This document shows positions 50,440 through 59,737 of a DNA stretch of 64,000 nucleotides, piece after piece; the stretch's first letter is position 1, and each line of letters starts with the position of its first letter. Made by a program: the position numbers and the translations under genes. Source of the DNA: Solirubrobacter sp963736505. Lineage in GTDB: Bacteria > Actinomycetota > Thermoleophilia > Solirubrobacterales > Solirubrobacteraceae. Below the pieces are notes generated by a model. It did not search any database. It saw only the letters and a program-made list of their open reading frames with translations, and was not told the origin of the DNA. Where the stretch lies: the NCBI GenBank assembly GCA_963736505.1, contig CAVTOZ010000003.1, positions 992,001 to 1,056,000 on the forward strand, read 5' to 3'.

Positions 50440-51432
50440 ATGGCAAGAAGGCAGCTCGAGGTATCCAACGAAGTGGCGGCGGAGCTCGCCGGGTCGCGCG
50501 ACGCGGCGCTGCGCACGCTCCAGGAGCACCTGGACGCGGAGGTCTTCCTGCGCGGCAACATCGTCACGCTCGACGGTGACGCCGAGGCGGTCCAGGCCGG
50601 CGCGACGGTGATCCGCGAGCTGTCCTCGCTCGTCGAGCGCGGGCACGACATCGGCCCCGCCACGATCGAGTCGGTCGCGCGCGTGCTCGAGTCGGCGGAG
50701 TCGCCGGCGAGCGTGCTGGAGGACGTCGTGTGGCGGCACCGCAACCTGCGCGTGGCGCCGAAATCGGTCAACCAGAAGCGCTACGTCGACGCGATCCGCC
50801 GCGCCACGGTGACGTTCGGCGTCGGCCCGGCCGGCACCGGCAAGACCTTCCTGGCGATGGCGATGGCGACCGCCGCGCTGTCGCGGCGCGAGGTCAACCG
50901 GATCATCCTCACGCGCCCGGCGGTCGAGGCGGGCGAGCGGCTCGGCTTCCTCCCGGGCGACCTGATGGCGAAGGTCGACCCGTACCTGCGCCCGCTGTTC
51001 GACGCGCTCAACGACATGATGGATCCGGAGCGCGTGGCCTCGCACCTGGAGAAGGGCGTGATCGAGGTCGCGCCGCTGGCGTTCATGCGCGGGCGCACGC
51101 TCAACGACTCGTTCGTGATCCTCGACGAGGCGCAGAACACGACGCCCGAGCAGATGAAGATGTTCCTCACGCGGCTCGGGTTCGGCTCGCGCATGGTCGT
51201 GACCGGCGACATCACGCAGGTCGACCTCCCGCGCGAGCAGAAGTCGGGGCTCGTCGTGGTCGGGGACATCCTCGAAGGCATCGAGGGCGTCGAGTTCGTC
51301 CGCTTCGGCGGCGACGACGTGGTGCGCCACAAGCTCGTGCAGCGGATCGTCGAGGCGTACGACCAGCACTCGTCCGCCCAGGCGTCCGGCCTGCGGCCGG
51401 CCCAGCCGGACCATCGCAGACGTTCGGCCTAA
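50440..51432 (+). CDS. phoH: PhoH-family ATPase
   Basis: 330 residues. KH-like N-terminal part (DAALRTLQEHLDAEVFLRGN), then the PhoH ATPase: Walker A VGPAGTGKTFLAMAMA, RIILTRPAVEAGERLGFLPG, and Walker B DSFVILDEAQNTTPEQMKM, with GSRMVVTGDITQVDLPR. PhoH-YbeY pairs take part in RNA processing and ribosome maturation; helicase/RNase activity has been proposed. ATG directly follows the yqeY stop; ybeY follows. Confidence 0.93.
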   Translation: MARRQLEVSNEVAAELAGSRDAALRTLQEHLDAEVFLRGNIVTLDGDAEAVQAGATVIRELSSLVERGHDIGPATIESVARVLESAESPASVLEDVVWRHRNLRVAPKSVNQKRYVDAIRRATVTFGVGPAGTGKTFLAMAMATAALSRREVNRIILTRPAVEAGERLGFLPGDLMAKVDPYLRPLFDALNDMMDPERVASHLEKGVIEVAPLAFMRGRTLNDSFVILDEAQNTTPEQMKMFLTRLGFGSRMVVTGDITQVDLPREQKSGLVVVGDILEGIEGVEFVRFGGDDVVRHKLVQRIVEAYDQHSSAQASGLRPAQPDHRRRSA

Positions 51433-51434
51433 GG

Positions 51435-51812
51435 GTGCTCGAGGTCGAGGTGATCGGGACCGCGCTGGCGGAGGATCGCGTGAGCGAGGCGGTCGCTTAC
51501 GCGGCCGCGTCGGCGGGGATCGTCCACGGCCACGTCGCGATCGAGTTCGTCGACGCGACGCGGATCGCGGAGCTCAACGCGCAGTGGCGCGGGAAGACGG
51601 GGCCGACCGACGTGCTGTCGTTCCCGATGGACGGCTCCGGGCCGGTGTTCGGCATCCGCGAGCTCGGCGACGTCGTGATCTGCCCCGAGCACACCGAGGA
51701 CCTGCTCGAGGCGGTCGTGCACGGCGTGCTGCACCTGACCGGGATGGACCACGAGACCGACGACGGCGAGATGCTCGCGCTGCAGGCGGAGATACGCTCA
51801 TGGCTCTCATGA
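51435..51812 (+). CDS. ybeY: endoribonuclease YbeY
   Basis: 125 residues; single-strand RNase needed for 16S rRNA 3'-end maturation. Zinc site HGVLHLTGMDHE (HxxxHxxGxDH), GKTGPTDVLSFPMD and LGDVVICPEHTEDL. GTG 51435 with AAGGG close upstream. Between phoH and era, the classic order. It lacks the extra N-terminal residues seen in some members. Confidence 0.95.
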   Translation: MLEVEVIGTALAEDRVSEAVAYAAASAGIVHGHVAIEFVDATRIAELNAQWRGKTGPTDVLSFPMDGSGPVFGIRELGDVVICPEHTEDLLEAVVHGVLHLTGMDHETDDGEMLALQAEIRSWLS

Positions 51813-51855
51813 CCATCTGCGAAGCGATGGTCAAAGCGACCGGCAAGTCGGCCCG

Positions 51856-52767
51856 ATGACCGATCCGCGCTGGTCGCCGACGACTCGTTCCGGCTTCGTG
51901 GCGCTCGCCGGGCGCCCGAACGTCGGCAAATCCACGCTCGTGAACGCGATGGTCGGCCAGAAGGTGGCGATCGTCTCGGACAAGCCGCAGACCACGCGAC
52001 GGGCGATCCGCGGCGTGATCACGGCGCCCGACAGCTTCCAGCTCGTGCTCGTCGACCTGCCCGGCGTCCAGCGCCCGCGCGACGCGCTCACGCACCGCAT
52101 GCAGAAGCGCGTGGAGTCCGAGGTGGGGGAGGCCGACGCGGCGCTGTTCGTCGTCAACGGCGACCAGGGCGTCGGCGGCGGCGGCGACCGCTTCATCGCC
52201 GAGACGCTGGCGCGCGCGGGCGTGCCGGTCGTGATCGCGCTCAACAAGGTCGACCGGCTGGACCAGTCGCGCACGGTGGCGGGGCTGCAGGCGGCCGCCG
52301 ACCTCGGGCTGCCCGAGGCCGAGGTGTTCCCGATCTCGGCCCGCACCGGCAGCGGCATCGGCCCGCTCGTCGAATACCTGGCGAGCCTGCTCCCGGAGGG
52401 GCCGTTCTACTTCCCGCCGGAGGACGTCTCCGACCAGCCCGAGCACGTGATGCTCGCGGAGCTGGTGCGCGAGCAGGTGCTGCTCCGCACCCGCCAGGAG
52501 GTCCCGCACGCCGTCGAGGTCCAGATCGACGAGATCGAGCAGCGCGAGGGCCTGATCGCCGTGCGCGCGCTGCTGTGGGTCGAGACGGAGTCCCAGAAGG
52601 GCATCCTGATCGGCCACCACGGCCGCATGATCAAGTCGATCGGCGTGGCCGCGCGCAAGGAGCTCGAGCGCGAGCTCGACGACCACGTGCACCTGGACCT
52701 GTCGGTGCGCGTGCGACGCTCCTGGCGCGGCGACGACGCGCTGCTGGACCGGCTCGGGATCACCTAA
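51856..52767 (+). CDS. era: GTPase Era
   Basis: 303 residues; binds the 3' end of 16S rRNA and couples ribosome assembly to growth. G1 LAGRPNVGKSTLVNAM, G2 SDKPQTTRRAIRG, G3 DLPGVQ, G4 ALNKVDRL, G5 SARTGSGI. C-terminal KH domain: VQIDEIEQREGLIAVRALL, IGHHGRMIKSIGVAARKELE. The GTPase G3 reads DLPGVQ rather than DTPG. ATG 51856. Its end overlaps the convergent MFS gene by 8 bp. Confidence 0.96.
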   Translation: MTDPRWSPTTRSGFVALAGRPNVGKSTLVNAMVGQKVAIVSDKPQTTRRAIRGVITAPDSFQLVLVDLPGVQRPRDALTHRMQKRVESEVGEADAALFVVNGDQGVGGGGDRFIAETLARAGVPVVIALNKVDRLDQSRTVAGLQAAADLGLPEAEVFPISARTGSGIGPLVEYLASLLPEGPFYFPPEDVSDQPEHVMLAELVREQVLLRTRQEVPHAVEVQIDEIEQREGLIAVRALLWVETESQKGILIGHHGRMIKSIGVAARKELERELDDHVHLDLSVRVRRSWRGDDALLDRLGIT

Positions 52768-53977
52768 TCGCCGGTGAAGCGTTCGTCAGGCGGTGGACGT
52801 CCGGCACCGCGAGCATGGCGAGCATCACCGCGGTGCACAACGCGAACGCGAGCCAGAGCGCCGGGTCGACGCCGATCTGGCCGGCGATCGGCCCCCACAG
52901 CGCGAGCCCGAGCGGGTAGGCGGCGAGCGAGCCGAACCAGTCGTAGGCGCTCACGCGCGACAGCGACTCGGGCGCGATGTGGCGCTGCAGCGTCGATTCC
53001 CACAGGCTGTTGCCGTACATCAGCGACATGCCGGAGACGAGCCCGGCGGCGGCCAGCAGTGCGACCGGGACGTGCGCGGCGAGCAGCGCGAGCGGGATCC
53101 CCATCACGAGGCTGGTGAGCACGACGGCGAGCATCGGGCGGCGCGGGTTCGCGCGGATCGCGATCACGCCGCCGATCACGCCGCCGGCGCCCATCGCCGC
53201 GAGCACGCTGCCCCACGCGGCGGCGCCGCCGAGCTCGCGCTGGGCCACGACCGGCCCGAGCGCCGTCCACGCGGCCCACAGCATGTTCCCCAGCGAGGCG
53301 GCGACGACGAAGCTCCAGACCCACGTCTTCGCGCGGAACGCGCCCCAGCCCGCGCGCAGGTCGGCGAAGAACGAGCCGGTGCCGGCGGCGAAGCGGCGCG
53401 GGAGCGACAGGCGCGAGAGGAACGCGGCGCTGACGGCGAACGTCGCCGCGTCGATCGCCAGCGCCCAGCCCGGGCTCGAGGCGACGACGAGCAGCCCCGC
53501 GGCGATCGGGCCGAGGATCTCGCCGATCGCGGCGGCCGTCGCGCGCAGGCCGTTGGCCTGCTGCAGCCGCTCCGGCACCACCACGAGCGGCAGCAGCCCG
53601 GTCGAGGCGGGGTTGAAGAAGCCGGTGGCGGCGCCGGTCACGCCGCTCAGCAGCGCGAGCATCCATATGTGCGCGACGCCCGCGATCAGCAGCACGGCGA
53701 GCGTGCCCTGGCTGAGCACGCGCACGAGGTCGGCGGTGACCATCACGGCCCGCCGCGAGACGCGGTCGGCGACGACGCCGCCGGACAGCAGGCACGCGAC
53801 GAGCGGCAGCGCCCGCGCCGCGAACACGAGCCCGACCTGCGACGGCGACCCGTGCAGCTCCAGCACCGCGAACGCGAGCGCGACGCTGACCATCCCGTCG
53901 CCGAGCAGCGACGCCGCCTGGGCGCCGAACAGCAGGCGGTAGTCGCGCTCCCGCAGCACCGCGAGACTGTCCGGCAT
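52760..53977 (-). CDS. MFS transporter (EntS/enterobactin-exporter-like)
   Basis: 405 residues with about 12 membrane helices. The first loop contains VVADRVSRRAVMVTADLVR, the DRxxRR motif of the MFS_3/MFS_5 group; LLFGAQAASLLGDGMVSVAL is helix 1 and GFFNPASTGLLPLVV the helix 4-5 region. Related exporters move siderophores or drugs, and no biosynthetic genes lie nearby. ATG 53977 is used; GTG 53986 is possible. A -10 TAGCCT lies at 54001-53996 on the minus strand. Confidence 0.87.
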   Translation of the reverse strand: MPDSLAVLRERDYRLLFGAQAASLLGDGMVSVALAFAVLELHGSPSQVGLVFAARALPLVACLLSGGVVADRVSRRAVMVTADLVRVLSQGTLAVLLIAGVAHIWMLALLSGVTGAATGFFNPASTGLLPLVVVPERLQQANGLRATAAAIGEILGPIAAGLLVVASSPGWALAIDAATFAVSAAFLSRLSLPRRFAAGTGSFFADLRAGWGAFRAKTWVWSFVVAASLGNMLWAAWTALGPVVAQRELGGAAAWGSVLAAMGAGGVIGGVIAIRANPRRPMLAVVLTSLVMGIPLALLAAHVPVALLAAAGLVSGMSLMYGNSLWESTLQRHIAPESLSRVSAYDWFGSLAAYPLGLALWGPIAGQIGVDPALWLAFALCTAVMLAMLAVPDVHRLTNASPAIR

Positions 53978-54009
53978 CCCCCGCACCCGCGCTGCAGGCT
54001 AGAACGGAG

Positions 54010-54405
54010 CTAGCGCTCAGGGCGGCGGCGGGCGCCCTTGACGTCTTCGAGCCGGCGCCGGTCGCGCTTGGTCGGGCGGCCGCCCTCGCCGCCCTGCAGG
54101 CGGGCCTCGCGGCGTTCGAGCGAGTGGCGCTCGCGCGCCTCGCGGCTCTCGTCGGTCTCGTCGTAGAGGCGCTGCGCCTCGCTCGCCGGGCCGCGGCGCG
54201 GCGCGGTGCCCCGGACGATCACGCTGACCCGGACCGGGCCGGTGCGCAGCTCGAGCCGGTCGCCGGGCTTGACCTCCTTGCTCGGCTTCGCGGCGACGCC
54301 GTTGACGTGCACGCGGCCGGCCTTGACGGCGTCGGCGGCCAGCGCGCGCGTCTTCGACAGCCGAGCGGCCCACAGCCACTTGTCGATCCGCATCGGCTCG
54401 TCCAT
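54010..54405 (-). CDS. S4-domain RNA-binding protein (Hsp15-like)
   Basis: 131 residues. The S4 domain fills the first 60: MRIDKWLWAARLSKTRALAA, DAVKAGRVHVNG, KPSKEVKPGDRLEL. The C-terminal 60 are highly charged (RREARLQGGEGGRPTKRDRR). It fits the HslR/Hsp15 family, which binds free 50S subunits carrying nascent chains. ATG 54405. Divergent from the hydrolase gene. Confidence 0.88.
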   Translation of the reverse strand: MDEPMRIDKWLWAARLSKTRALAADAVKAGRVHVNGVAAKPSKEVKPGDRLELRTGPVRVSVIVRGTAPRRGPASEAQRLYDETDESREARERHSLERREARLQGGEGGRPTKRDRRRLEDVKGARRRPER

Positions 54406-54424
54406 GCGGTCATGCTTTCACGCC

Positions 54425-55015
54425 GTGACCCCGCTCGAGCTCGACACGCCGCACGGCCCCGCGCGGGTCCACGTGCACCCGCCCGCGACGGAGCCGGCGG
54501 GCGCGCTGGTGCTCGGCCACGGCGCCGGCGGCGGCGTGGGGGCGCCGGATCTCGTCGCCGCGACGGCGGTCGCGAACGCGCTCGGGTTCACGGTCGCGCT
54601 GGTCGAGCAGCCCTACCGCGTCGCGGGGCGCAAGAGCCCGGCGCCCGCGCCGCAGCTCGACGCCGCCTGGACGGCCGTGCTCGCCCAGCTGCAGCTCCCG
54701 CCCGGCCCGCTGATCACGGGCGGCCGCTCCTCCGGCGCGCGCGTCGCGTGCCGGACCGCGGCCGCGACGGGCGCGAACGGCGTCCTGTGCCTCGCGTTCC
54801 CGCTGCACCCGCCGGGCCGGCCGGAGAAGACGCGCCTGCCCGAGCTGGCGGGCGTGACCGTCCCGGTCCTGATCGTGCAGGGGGAGAGCGACCCGTTCGG
54901 CATGCCGCCGGCCGGACCCGGCCGGACCGTGGCGGCGATCAAGGGCAATCACTCGCTGCGCTCGGACAAGCGCGCGCTCGAGGACGCCGTGCGCGACTGG
55001 CTCAGCGCGCGCTGA
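54425..55015 (+). CDS. alpha/beta hydrolase (KANL3/Tex30-like)
   Basis: 196 residues. The oxyanion region is ALVLGHGAGGGVGAPDL, the nucleophile elbow GGRSSGARVA (Ser in GRSSG), Asp in QGESDPFG and His in KGNHSL. The small size and missing cap match the Tex30/dienelactone hydrolase-like group. GTG 54425. Substrate unknown. Overlaps the convergent PH-domain gene by 14 bp. Confidence 0.82.
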   Translation: MTPLELDTPHGPARVHVHPPATEPAGALVLGHGAGGGVGAPDLVAATAVANALGFTVALVEQPYRVAGRKSPAPAPQLDAAWTAVLAQLQLPPGPLITGGRSSGARVACRTAAATGANGVLCLAFPLHPPGRPEKTRLPELAGVTVPVLIVQGESDPFGMPPAGPGRTVAAIKGNHSLRSDKRALEDAVRDWLSAR

Positions 55016-56381
55016 GCGACTCCCACGCGTCGGCCGCGTCGCCGAGGTCGAGGTGGCGGATGCTCGCCGCCGTCTTGCGCCCGAAGTCGAAGCGCAGGTC
55101 GGCGAGCCGGGCGCGGCGCTGGAGCAGCGACTGCGCCAGCGTGTGCGACTCGCGGTTGGCCGCCGGCGCGAGGATCGTGGTGCGCGCCATCCGCAGCGAG
55201 CGGACCGCGAGCCGGCCGTCGCGCAAGCGCCAGCCGGCGGCGCGCCAGCGCGCGCGGCCGTACGCGAGCCCGGCGCCCAGCGCGAGCAGCGGCCACGGGC
55301 TGTGCAGCGCGAAGGCGCCGAGCCCGCCGATCGCCAGCCCTGCCAGCACCGGGATCAGCAGGTAGCGGCGCTGCGCCCGCGCCGGCGGGCGCTCCAGCGG
55401 GCCGAGCTCGTCCGCCAGCTCCGGCAGCAGCGCTTCCAGCGCGGCGCGCGTGGCCCGCGCCCGCACGAGCGGGAAGAGCGTGCGCGCGGCCGACGGCTCC
55501 TCGGCGTAGCCGGTCACCTCGACGTGCAGCGCCGCGAGCCCGAACGGCCGCCGCAGGATCCCCTCCACGACGCGCACCGCCCGCACGCGCCCGACCGGGA
55601 TCGTCGCCTCGCGGCGGGCGATCAGCCCGCGCCGGATCCGCAGGCGGTCGCCGTCGCGGGTGGCCGTGAAGCCCGCGAACGCGACGATCGAGCCGAACAC
55701 CGACAGCGCCCAGCCGACGCCGATCACGGCGGCGACGACCACGGTCCACGCGCCCGCGCTGTCGGGCAGCGCCTCCACCGTGCTGCGGCCGCCTTCGTCC
55801 TGGAGCACCTGCTGGAGCACCTGGAAGCCGGCCGCCAGCACCGGGACGATGATCCCCAGCTGCCCGGCCGTCAGCGCCGTGACCAGCAGCGCGCCGGCGC
55901 CGAGCCGCAGCCGCTGCCCGGACTCCCCCGCCGCCGCCGTCGGGATCCCGACGCGCTCGCGCAGCGCGAGCACGTCCGCCGGCGCCAGCGCAGGCAGCTC
56001 GATCTCGCCGCCCTTCCCGCCGCCGCCCGTCTGCACGTGGACCGACTGCACGCCGAACAGGCGCTGCAGCGGGCCCTGCTGGACGTCGAGCGCCTCGACG
56101 CGGGCCAGCGGCACGTCGGTGTCGGAGACCTTCAGCCACCCGGTGCGGTGGTGGATCGCCTGCTCGCTCACGCCATAGCTCGTCGTGGACCACTTGACGT
56201 AGCCGGCGACGAGCGCGCCGCCGATGCCGATCGCGCCGTAGATCAGCGGCTGCGTGAGGTTCTCGCCGCGGCCGCCGAGCAGCGTCAGCCCGAGGACCAC
56301 GAGCAGCGGGAAGGCGGCGTTGCCGAGCGCCTGCGCGCCGTAGATCGCGATCCCGGCGGGGTGCAGGCGGCGGTCAGCCAT
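55002..56381 (-). CDS. membrane protein with tandem bacterial PH (bPH2) domains, YdbT-like
   Basis: 459 residues. Three hydrophobic regions are each followed by a bPH2-type domain: GVSEQAIHHRTGWLKVSDTDVPLARVEALDVQ near 65-100, then TATRDGDRLRIRRGLIARREATIPVGRVRAVRVVE near 240-275, and GWRLRDGRLAVRSLRMARTT near 385. Members usually sit beside the smaller YdbS-like partner, as here (8-bp overlap). The function is unknown; in Bacillus such proteins confer resistance to some bacteriocins. Confidence 0.85.
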   Translation of the reverse strand: MADRRLHPAGIAIYGAQALGNAAFPLLVVLGLTLLGGRGENLTQPLIYGAIGIGGALVAGYVKWSTTSYGVSEQAIHHRTGWLKVSDTDVPLARVEALDVQQGPLQRLFGVQSVHVQTGGGGKGGEIELPALAPADVLALRERVGIPTAAAGESGQRLRLGAGALLVTALTAGQLGIIVPVLAAGFQVLQQVLQDEGGRSTVEALPDSAGAWTVVVAAVIGVGWALSVFGSIVAFAGFTATRDGDRLRIRRGLIARREATIPVGRVRAVRVVEGILRRPFGLAALHVEVTGYAEEPSAARTLFPLVRARATRAALEALLPELADELGPLERPPARAQRRYLLIPVLAGLAIGGLGAFALHSPWPLLALGAGLAYGRARWRAAGWRLRDGRLAVRSLRMARTTILAPAANRESHTLAQSLLQRRARLADLRFDFGRKTAASIRHLDLGDAADAWESLSAR

Positions 56382-56877
56382 CGGTGCGCGCGAGCGCGGC
56401 GATGCGGTCGCGCAGCTCGTCCGCGTCGTGCTCGCTCAGGTACGGGATCGTGTGGCTGCCCGCGGCCGTGTGGACGACGACGGTCGCGAGGTCGAGCAGC
56501 TGCTCGAGGATCCCGCGGCGCGTGTCGACGTGCTGGACGCGCGCGAGCGGGACGAGCGTGCGGCGCACCGTGAACGTGCCGTGGCGGATGTCGATCGCGT
56601 CGGGGCGCAGGTCCCAGCGCCAGCGGCTATAGCGCAGCGGCGGCACGACGATCACGACCGGGAGGAAGACGACGGCCGAGCCGGCGAGCACCAGCGCGAC
56701 GGACACGCCGAGCCGGGAGCCGATCAGCGACGCGACGACGGCGACCGCGAGCCAGATCCCGAGCAGATGCAGCCGCCACGCGCCCTTGGCGCCGTCGGCG
56801 AGCCGGCGCTGCGGCGGCTCGCCGGCGCGGGCCGGCGCCGCCACCGGCGGCCGCTCGGGCGCCTCCGGCCCGGTCAC
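56374..56877 (-). CDS. PH-domain (bPH2) membrane protein, YdbS-like
   Basis: 167 residues. A Pro-rich N-terminus, two helices (LLGIWLAVAVVASLIGSRLG, VALVLAGSAVVFLPVVIVV), then a bPH2 domain: RWDLRPDAIDIRHGTFTVRR, TLVPLARVQHVDTRRGILEQ, LDLATVVVHTAAGSHTIPYL. GTG 56877 overlaps the stop of the ArsA-like gene (GTGA); the end overlaps the YdbT-like gene by 8 bp, so all three form one transcription unit. Confidence 0.85.
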   Translation of the reverse strand: MTGPEAPERPPVAAPARAGEPPQRRLADGAKGAWRLHLLGIWLAVAVVASLIGSRLGVSVALVLAGSAVVFLPVVIVVPPLRYSRWRWDLRPDAIDIRHGTFTVRRTLVPLARVQHVDTRRGILEQLLDLATVVVHTAAGSHTIPYLSEHDADELRDRIAALARTDG

Positions 56878-57782
56878 AGCTCCAGCTCGCTCGCGAGCCG
56901 CTCGTAGCCGTCGAGCCCGATCTCGGACTCGAACAGGAACGGCAGCGTCGACACCGGCGCGTCGGTCTTGGCCGTGAGCCGCTTGATCTGCGCGCGCTGC
57001 GCCTTCGCCCGCGCGTGGCTGGTCAGCGCGGCGCGCACCGCCTCGCCGTCGGACGCGCGCAGGCGGCGCACGTCGGCGGCCGAGAAGCGCTCGGGCCAGA
57101 CGCCGTTGACGACGATCGCGTCGAGCCCGAGGCCGACGGCGTCCAGGAGCCGCGTCTCGAGCTCGATCGTCTCGTTGACCGGCATCTCCTCCGGCAGGGC
57201 GACGGCGACATAGCCCGTACGCGCCGGGTCGGAGAGCATGTCGGCGACCTTCGTGGCCTGCCGCCGGATCGGCCCGACGCGCGCGATCTCGCCGAACGTC
57301 CGCGGCGCCGTCAGCATCGCGAGCCCGTGTCCGGACGCCGGCGCGTCGACGATCACGAGGTCGTACGTGCGGTTGTGGCGGTCCCAGCGGTGCCGCTGCG
57401 CGAGCTCCCACACCTTCGCGATCGTGATCAGCTCCTTCGCCCCCGGCGCGGCCGCGACGAAATGCTGGAACGTGTGCGAATGACCCAGAAGACGGCCTGT
57501 GGGGCCGCCTCCGAGCTGCTTGGACAGCCACTCGTGCAGCGCCGCCTCGGGGTCGATCGTGATCGCCCACAGATCGCTGGAGAGCTCGATCTCCTCGTCG
57601 CGGGTGACGCCGTGGCGGGCGAACGCGCGCGACACGCGATCCTGCTCGGCGACCTCGCACACGATCGTGCGGCGGCCGAGCGCCGCGGCCGCCAGGCCGA
57701 GCGCCGCCGCGACGGTGGTCTTGCCCACGCCGCCCTTGCCCGTGACGTACACGAGCGCCTTGTCGCTCAGCAGGGCTTCCAT
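56874..57782 (-). CDS. ArsA/GET3-like ATPase
   Basis: 302 residues. Deviant Walker A ALVYVTGKGGVGKTTVAAAL at the N-terminus (P-loop GKGGVGKT), DLVIVDAPASGHGLAML, YVAVALPEEMPVNETIEL and DAIVVNGVWPERFSA. This is the actinobacterial ArsA-like group, not an arsenite pump partner: no ArsB or Cys metal triad is evident. ATG 57782; a GTG at 57794 is possible. Divergent from the phytoene synthase gene with only about 20 nt between the starts. First gene of the unit with the two PH-domain proteins. Confidence 0.82.
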   Translation of the reverse strand: MEALLSDKALVYVTGKGGVGKTTVAAALGLAAAALGRRTIVCEVAEQDRVSRAFARHGVTRDEEIELSSDLWAITIDPEAALHEWLSKQLGGGPTGRLLGHSHTFQHFVAAAPGAKELITIAKVWELAQRHRWDRHNRTYDLVIVDAPASGHGLAMLTAPRTFGEIARVGPIRRQATKVADMLSDPARTGYVAVALPEEMPVNETIELETRLLDAVGLGLDAIVVNGVWPERFSAADVRRLRASDGEAVRAALTSHARAKAQRAQIKRLTAKTDAPVSTLPFLFESEIGLDGYERLASELEL

Positions 57783-57803
57783 CCGCCCGGTCACCCTATG
57801 ACA

Positions 57804-58649
57804 ATGCCCGTGATGGACCCGGCGCTTTACCAGGGGTACGAGACCGGCCGGCGGATGCTGCTCCGCCACGACCCCACGTACTACCTCGCCACGCGCCGCC
57901 TCCCGCGCGAGCTGCGGCCCGCCACGCATGCGCTGTACGGGTTCGTGCGAACCGCCGACCAGATCGTCGACGGACCGCGCCGGCCGCCGACGCCGGACGC
58001 CCGCCGCGCCGCGCTGGACGCGTGGGAGGCCGAGCTGCAGGCCGGCCCGCTGTCGACGCAGCCGGTCGTGCGCGCGCTGGCGGACGCGGGGACGCGCCAT
58101 CGCCTGCCGCTCGGCGAGCTCGCGACCTACATGCGCTCGATGCGGATCGACTGCGCGCCGGTGCGGATCTCCAGCTGGGAGGAGCTGGTGGCGTACATGG
58201 AGGGCTCGGCCGGCTCCGTCGGGCGGATCATGGCGGCGCTGCTCGGCGCGCCGGCGGCCGACTTCGGGCGGCTCGGGCTCGCGTTCCAGCTGGCCAACTT
58301 CATCCGCGACGTGCGCGAGGACCATCGCCTGGACCGCGTCTACCTGCCGGCGTCCGACCGCGCCCGCTTCGGCGTCGCCGAGGCCGACCTGGGCGCGCAC
58401 AACGCCGGGCCGGAGCTGCGCGCGCTGGTGGCGCACGAGGTCGCCCGGGCGCGCGAGCTGTTCGCGTCCGCCGCGCCCGCGGTCGCCGCCGCGCCGCGTT
58501 CGGTGCGGCCGGGCGTCCGCTTCGCGATCGGGCTCTACGGGCGCATGCTCGACCGCGTGGAGGCCGGCGGGTTCGACGTGCTGGGGCGGCCTGAGGGCGT
58601 GCGCGTCTGGCACCTGCCCGGCGCCGCGCTCGAGGCGCTGCGCGGATGA
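57804..58649 (+). CDS. squalene/phytoene synthase family protein
   Basis: 281 residues; head-to-head condensation of two prenyl diphosphates. The first Asp-rich region is HALYGFVRTADQIVD (YxFVRxxDxxVD) and the second LANFIRDVREDHRLDRVYLP (NxxRDxxED with bound Mg). MEGSAGSVGRIMAALLG is the family substrate pocket. Starts at 57798, 57804 or 57813 are in frame; 57804 is chosen. Coupled to the next gene (ATGA), a flavin-dependent reductase. Product (phytoene, diapophytoene or squalene-type) is undecided. Confidence 0.9.
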   Translation: MPVMDPALYQGYETGRRMLLRHDPTYYLATRRLPRELRPATHALYGFVRTADQIVDGPRRPPTPDARRAALDAWEAELQAGPLSTQPVVRALADAGTRHRLPLGELATYMRSMRIDCAPVRISSWEELVAYMEGSAGSVGRIMAALLGAPAADFGRLGLAFQLANFIRDVREDHRLDRVYLPASDRARFGVAEADLGAHNAGPELRALVAHEVARARELFASAAPAVAAAPRSVRPGVRFAIGLYGRMLDRVEAGGFDVLGRPEGVRVWHLPGAALEALRG

Positions 58650-59737
58650 AGCGCAGGACGCTGCGGGGGGACGAGCGCACGCCGCTCGACGAGCGCCCGG
58701 ACGTGCTGATCTGCGGCGCGAGCTTCGCCGGGCTGGCGGTCGCGCGCGAGCTGGCCGGCGCCGGCGCGGACGTGCTCGTCGTCGACCGCTACGAGATCGG
58801 CGAGCGCGCGACGTCCGCCTGCGCCGCGCCGACGCCGTGGCTGGAGGCGATGGGCGTGCAGCGCGCGATCCGGCAGGAGCTGCCGTGCATGGCGTTCCAC
58901 ACGCCGCACGGGTCGGCGCGCTTCCGGCTGCCGTGGACGTGGTCGAGCTTCGACTACCGCGAGCTGTGCCTGGCGCTGTGGGAGCAGTCGGACGCCCGCT
59001 TCGAGATCGCCAAGGTCGAGGGGCGGACCGGCTCCACCGTCCACACCGACCGCGGGGACCTGACCGCGCCGCTGATCGTCGACGCGCTCGGCTGGCGCCG
59101 GATCCTCGCTCCCGGCCCGAACGTGCAGCCGCCGGAGGCGGCGATCTCGCGCGGGCTGGAGGTGCATCCGCACGGCAGCGGGACGGACCTCGACATCTGG
59201 ATCGACCGCTCGCTCGTGCGCGAGGGCTACGCGTGGTCGGTCCCCGCGGCCGGCGAGCAGCGCGTCGGCGTCGGCAGCTACGAGCCGCGCGACCACGTTC
59301 GTGAGCCGACCGTGGAGATCGCCCGCCGGCTCGACGTCGACGCGGTCCGCTACCAGGGCAACTGGTTCCCGCACCGGCTGCGGCCGGCCGTCGAGGACGG
59401 CGTGTTCTTCGTCGGCGACAGCGCCGGGCACTGCTTCCCGCTCTCGGGCGAGGGGATCCGTACGGCGTTCTACTTCGGGATCGCCTGCGGGCGCGAGCTT
59501 CGCGGCGTGGTCGCGGGGGACATAAGCCGGGAGTCGGCGCTTCGTACATACGCCGATTTCTCGCGCTCGCACGCGAAGGCGTTCGCGTGGGCGCTCACGC
59601 TGCAGCGCGCGATCCCGCGCCTGCCGCCGCGCGTGCTGACCGCGCTGCTGGCCGTCGTGGGGCGCGAGAAGCCCTGCCGGCGCGCGTTCTCCTGGTATCT
59701 GGAGCAGGCACACCCCAGGCTTGCGTCCGGTGCCTGA
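58646..59737 (+). CDS. geranylgeranyl-reductase-like FAD oxidoreductase
   Basis: 363 residues. FAD motif DVLICGASFAGLAVARELAG (GxGxxG changed to GASFAG), a second motif GVFFVGDSAGHCFPLSGEGI, and LDIWIDRSLVREGYAWSVP, typical of prenyl-chain reductases and of some lycopene cyclase-like enzymes. Co-translated with the phytoene/squalene synthase, so it probably acts on the same isoprenoid. Its TGA stop is part of the arm TGCCTGA of a downstream inverted repeat. Confidence 0.83.
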   Translation: MKRRTLRGDERTPLDERPDVLICGASFAGLAVARELAGAGADVLVVDRYEIGERATSACAAPTPWLEAMGVQRAIRQELPCMAFHTPHGSARFRLPWTWSSFDYRELCLALWEQSDARFEIAKVEGRTGSTVHTDRGDLTAPLIVDALGWRRILAPGPNVQPPEAAISRGLEVHPHGSGTDLDIWIDRSLVREGYAWSVPAAGEQRVGVGSYEPRDHVREPTVEIARRLDVDAVRYQGNWFPHRLRPAVEDGVFFVGDSAGHCFPLSGEGIRTAFYFGIACGRELRGVVAGDISRESALRTYADFSRSHAKAFAWALTLQRAIPRLPPRVLTALLAVVGREKPCRRAFSWYLEQAHPRLASGA

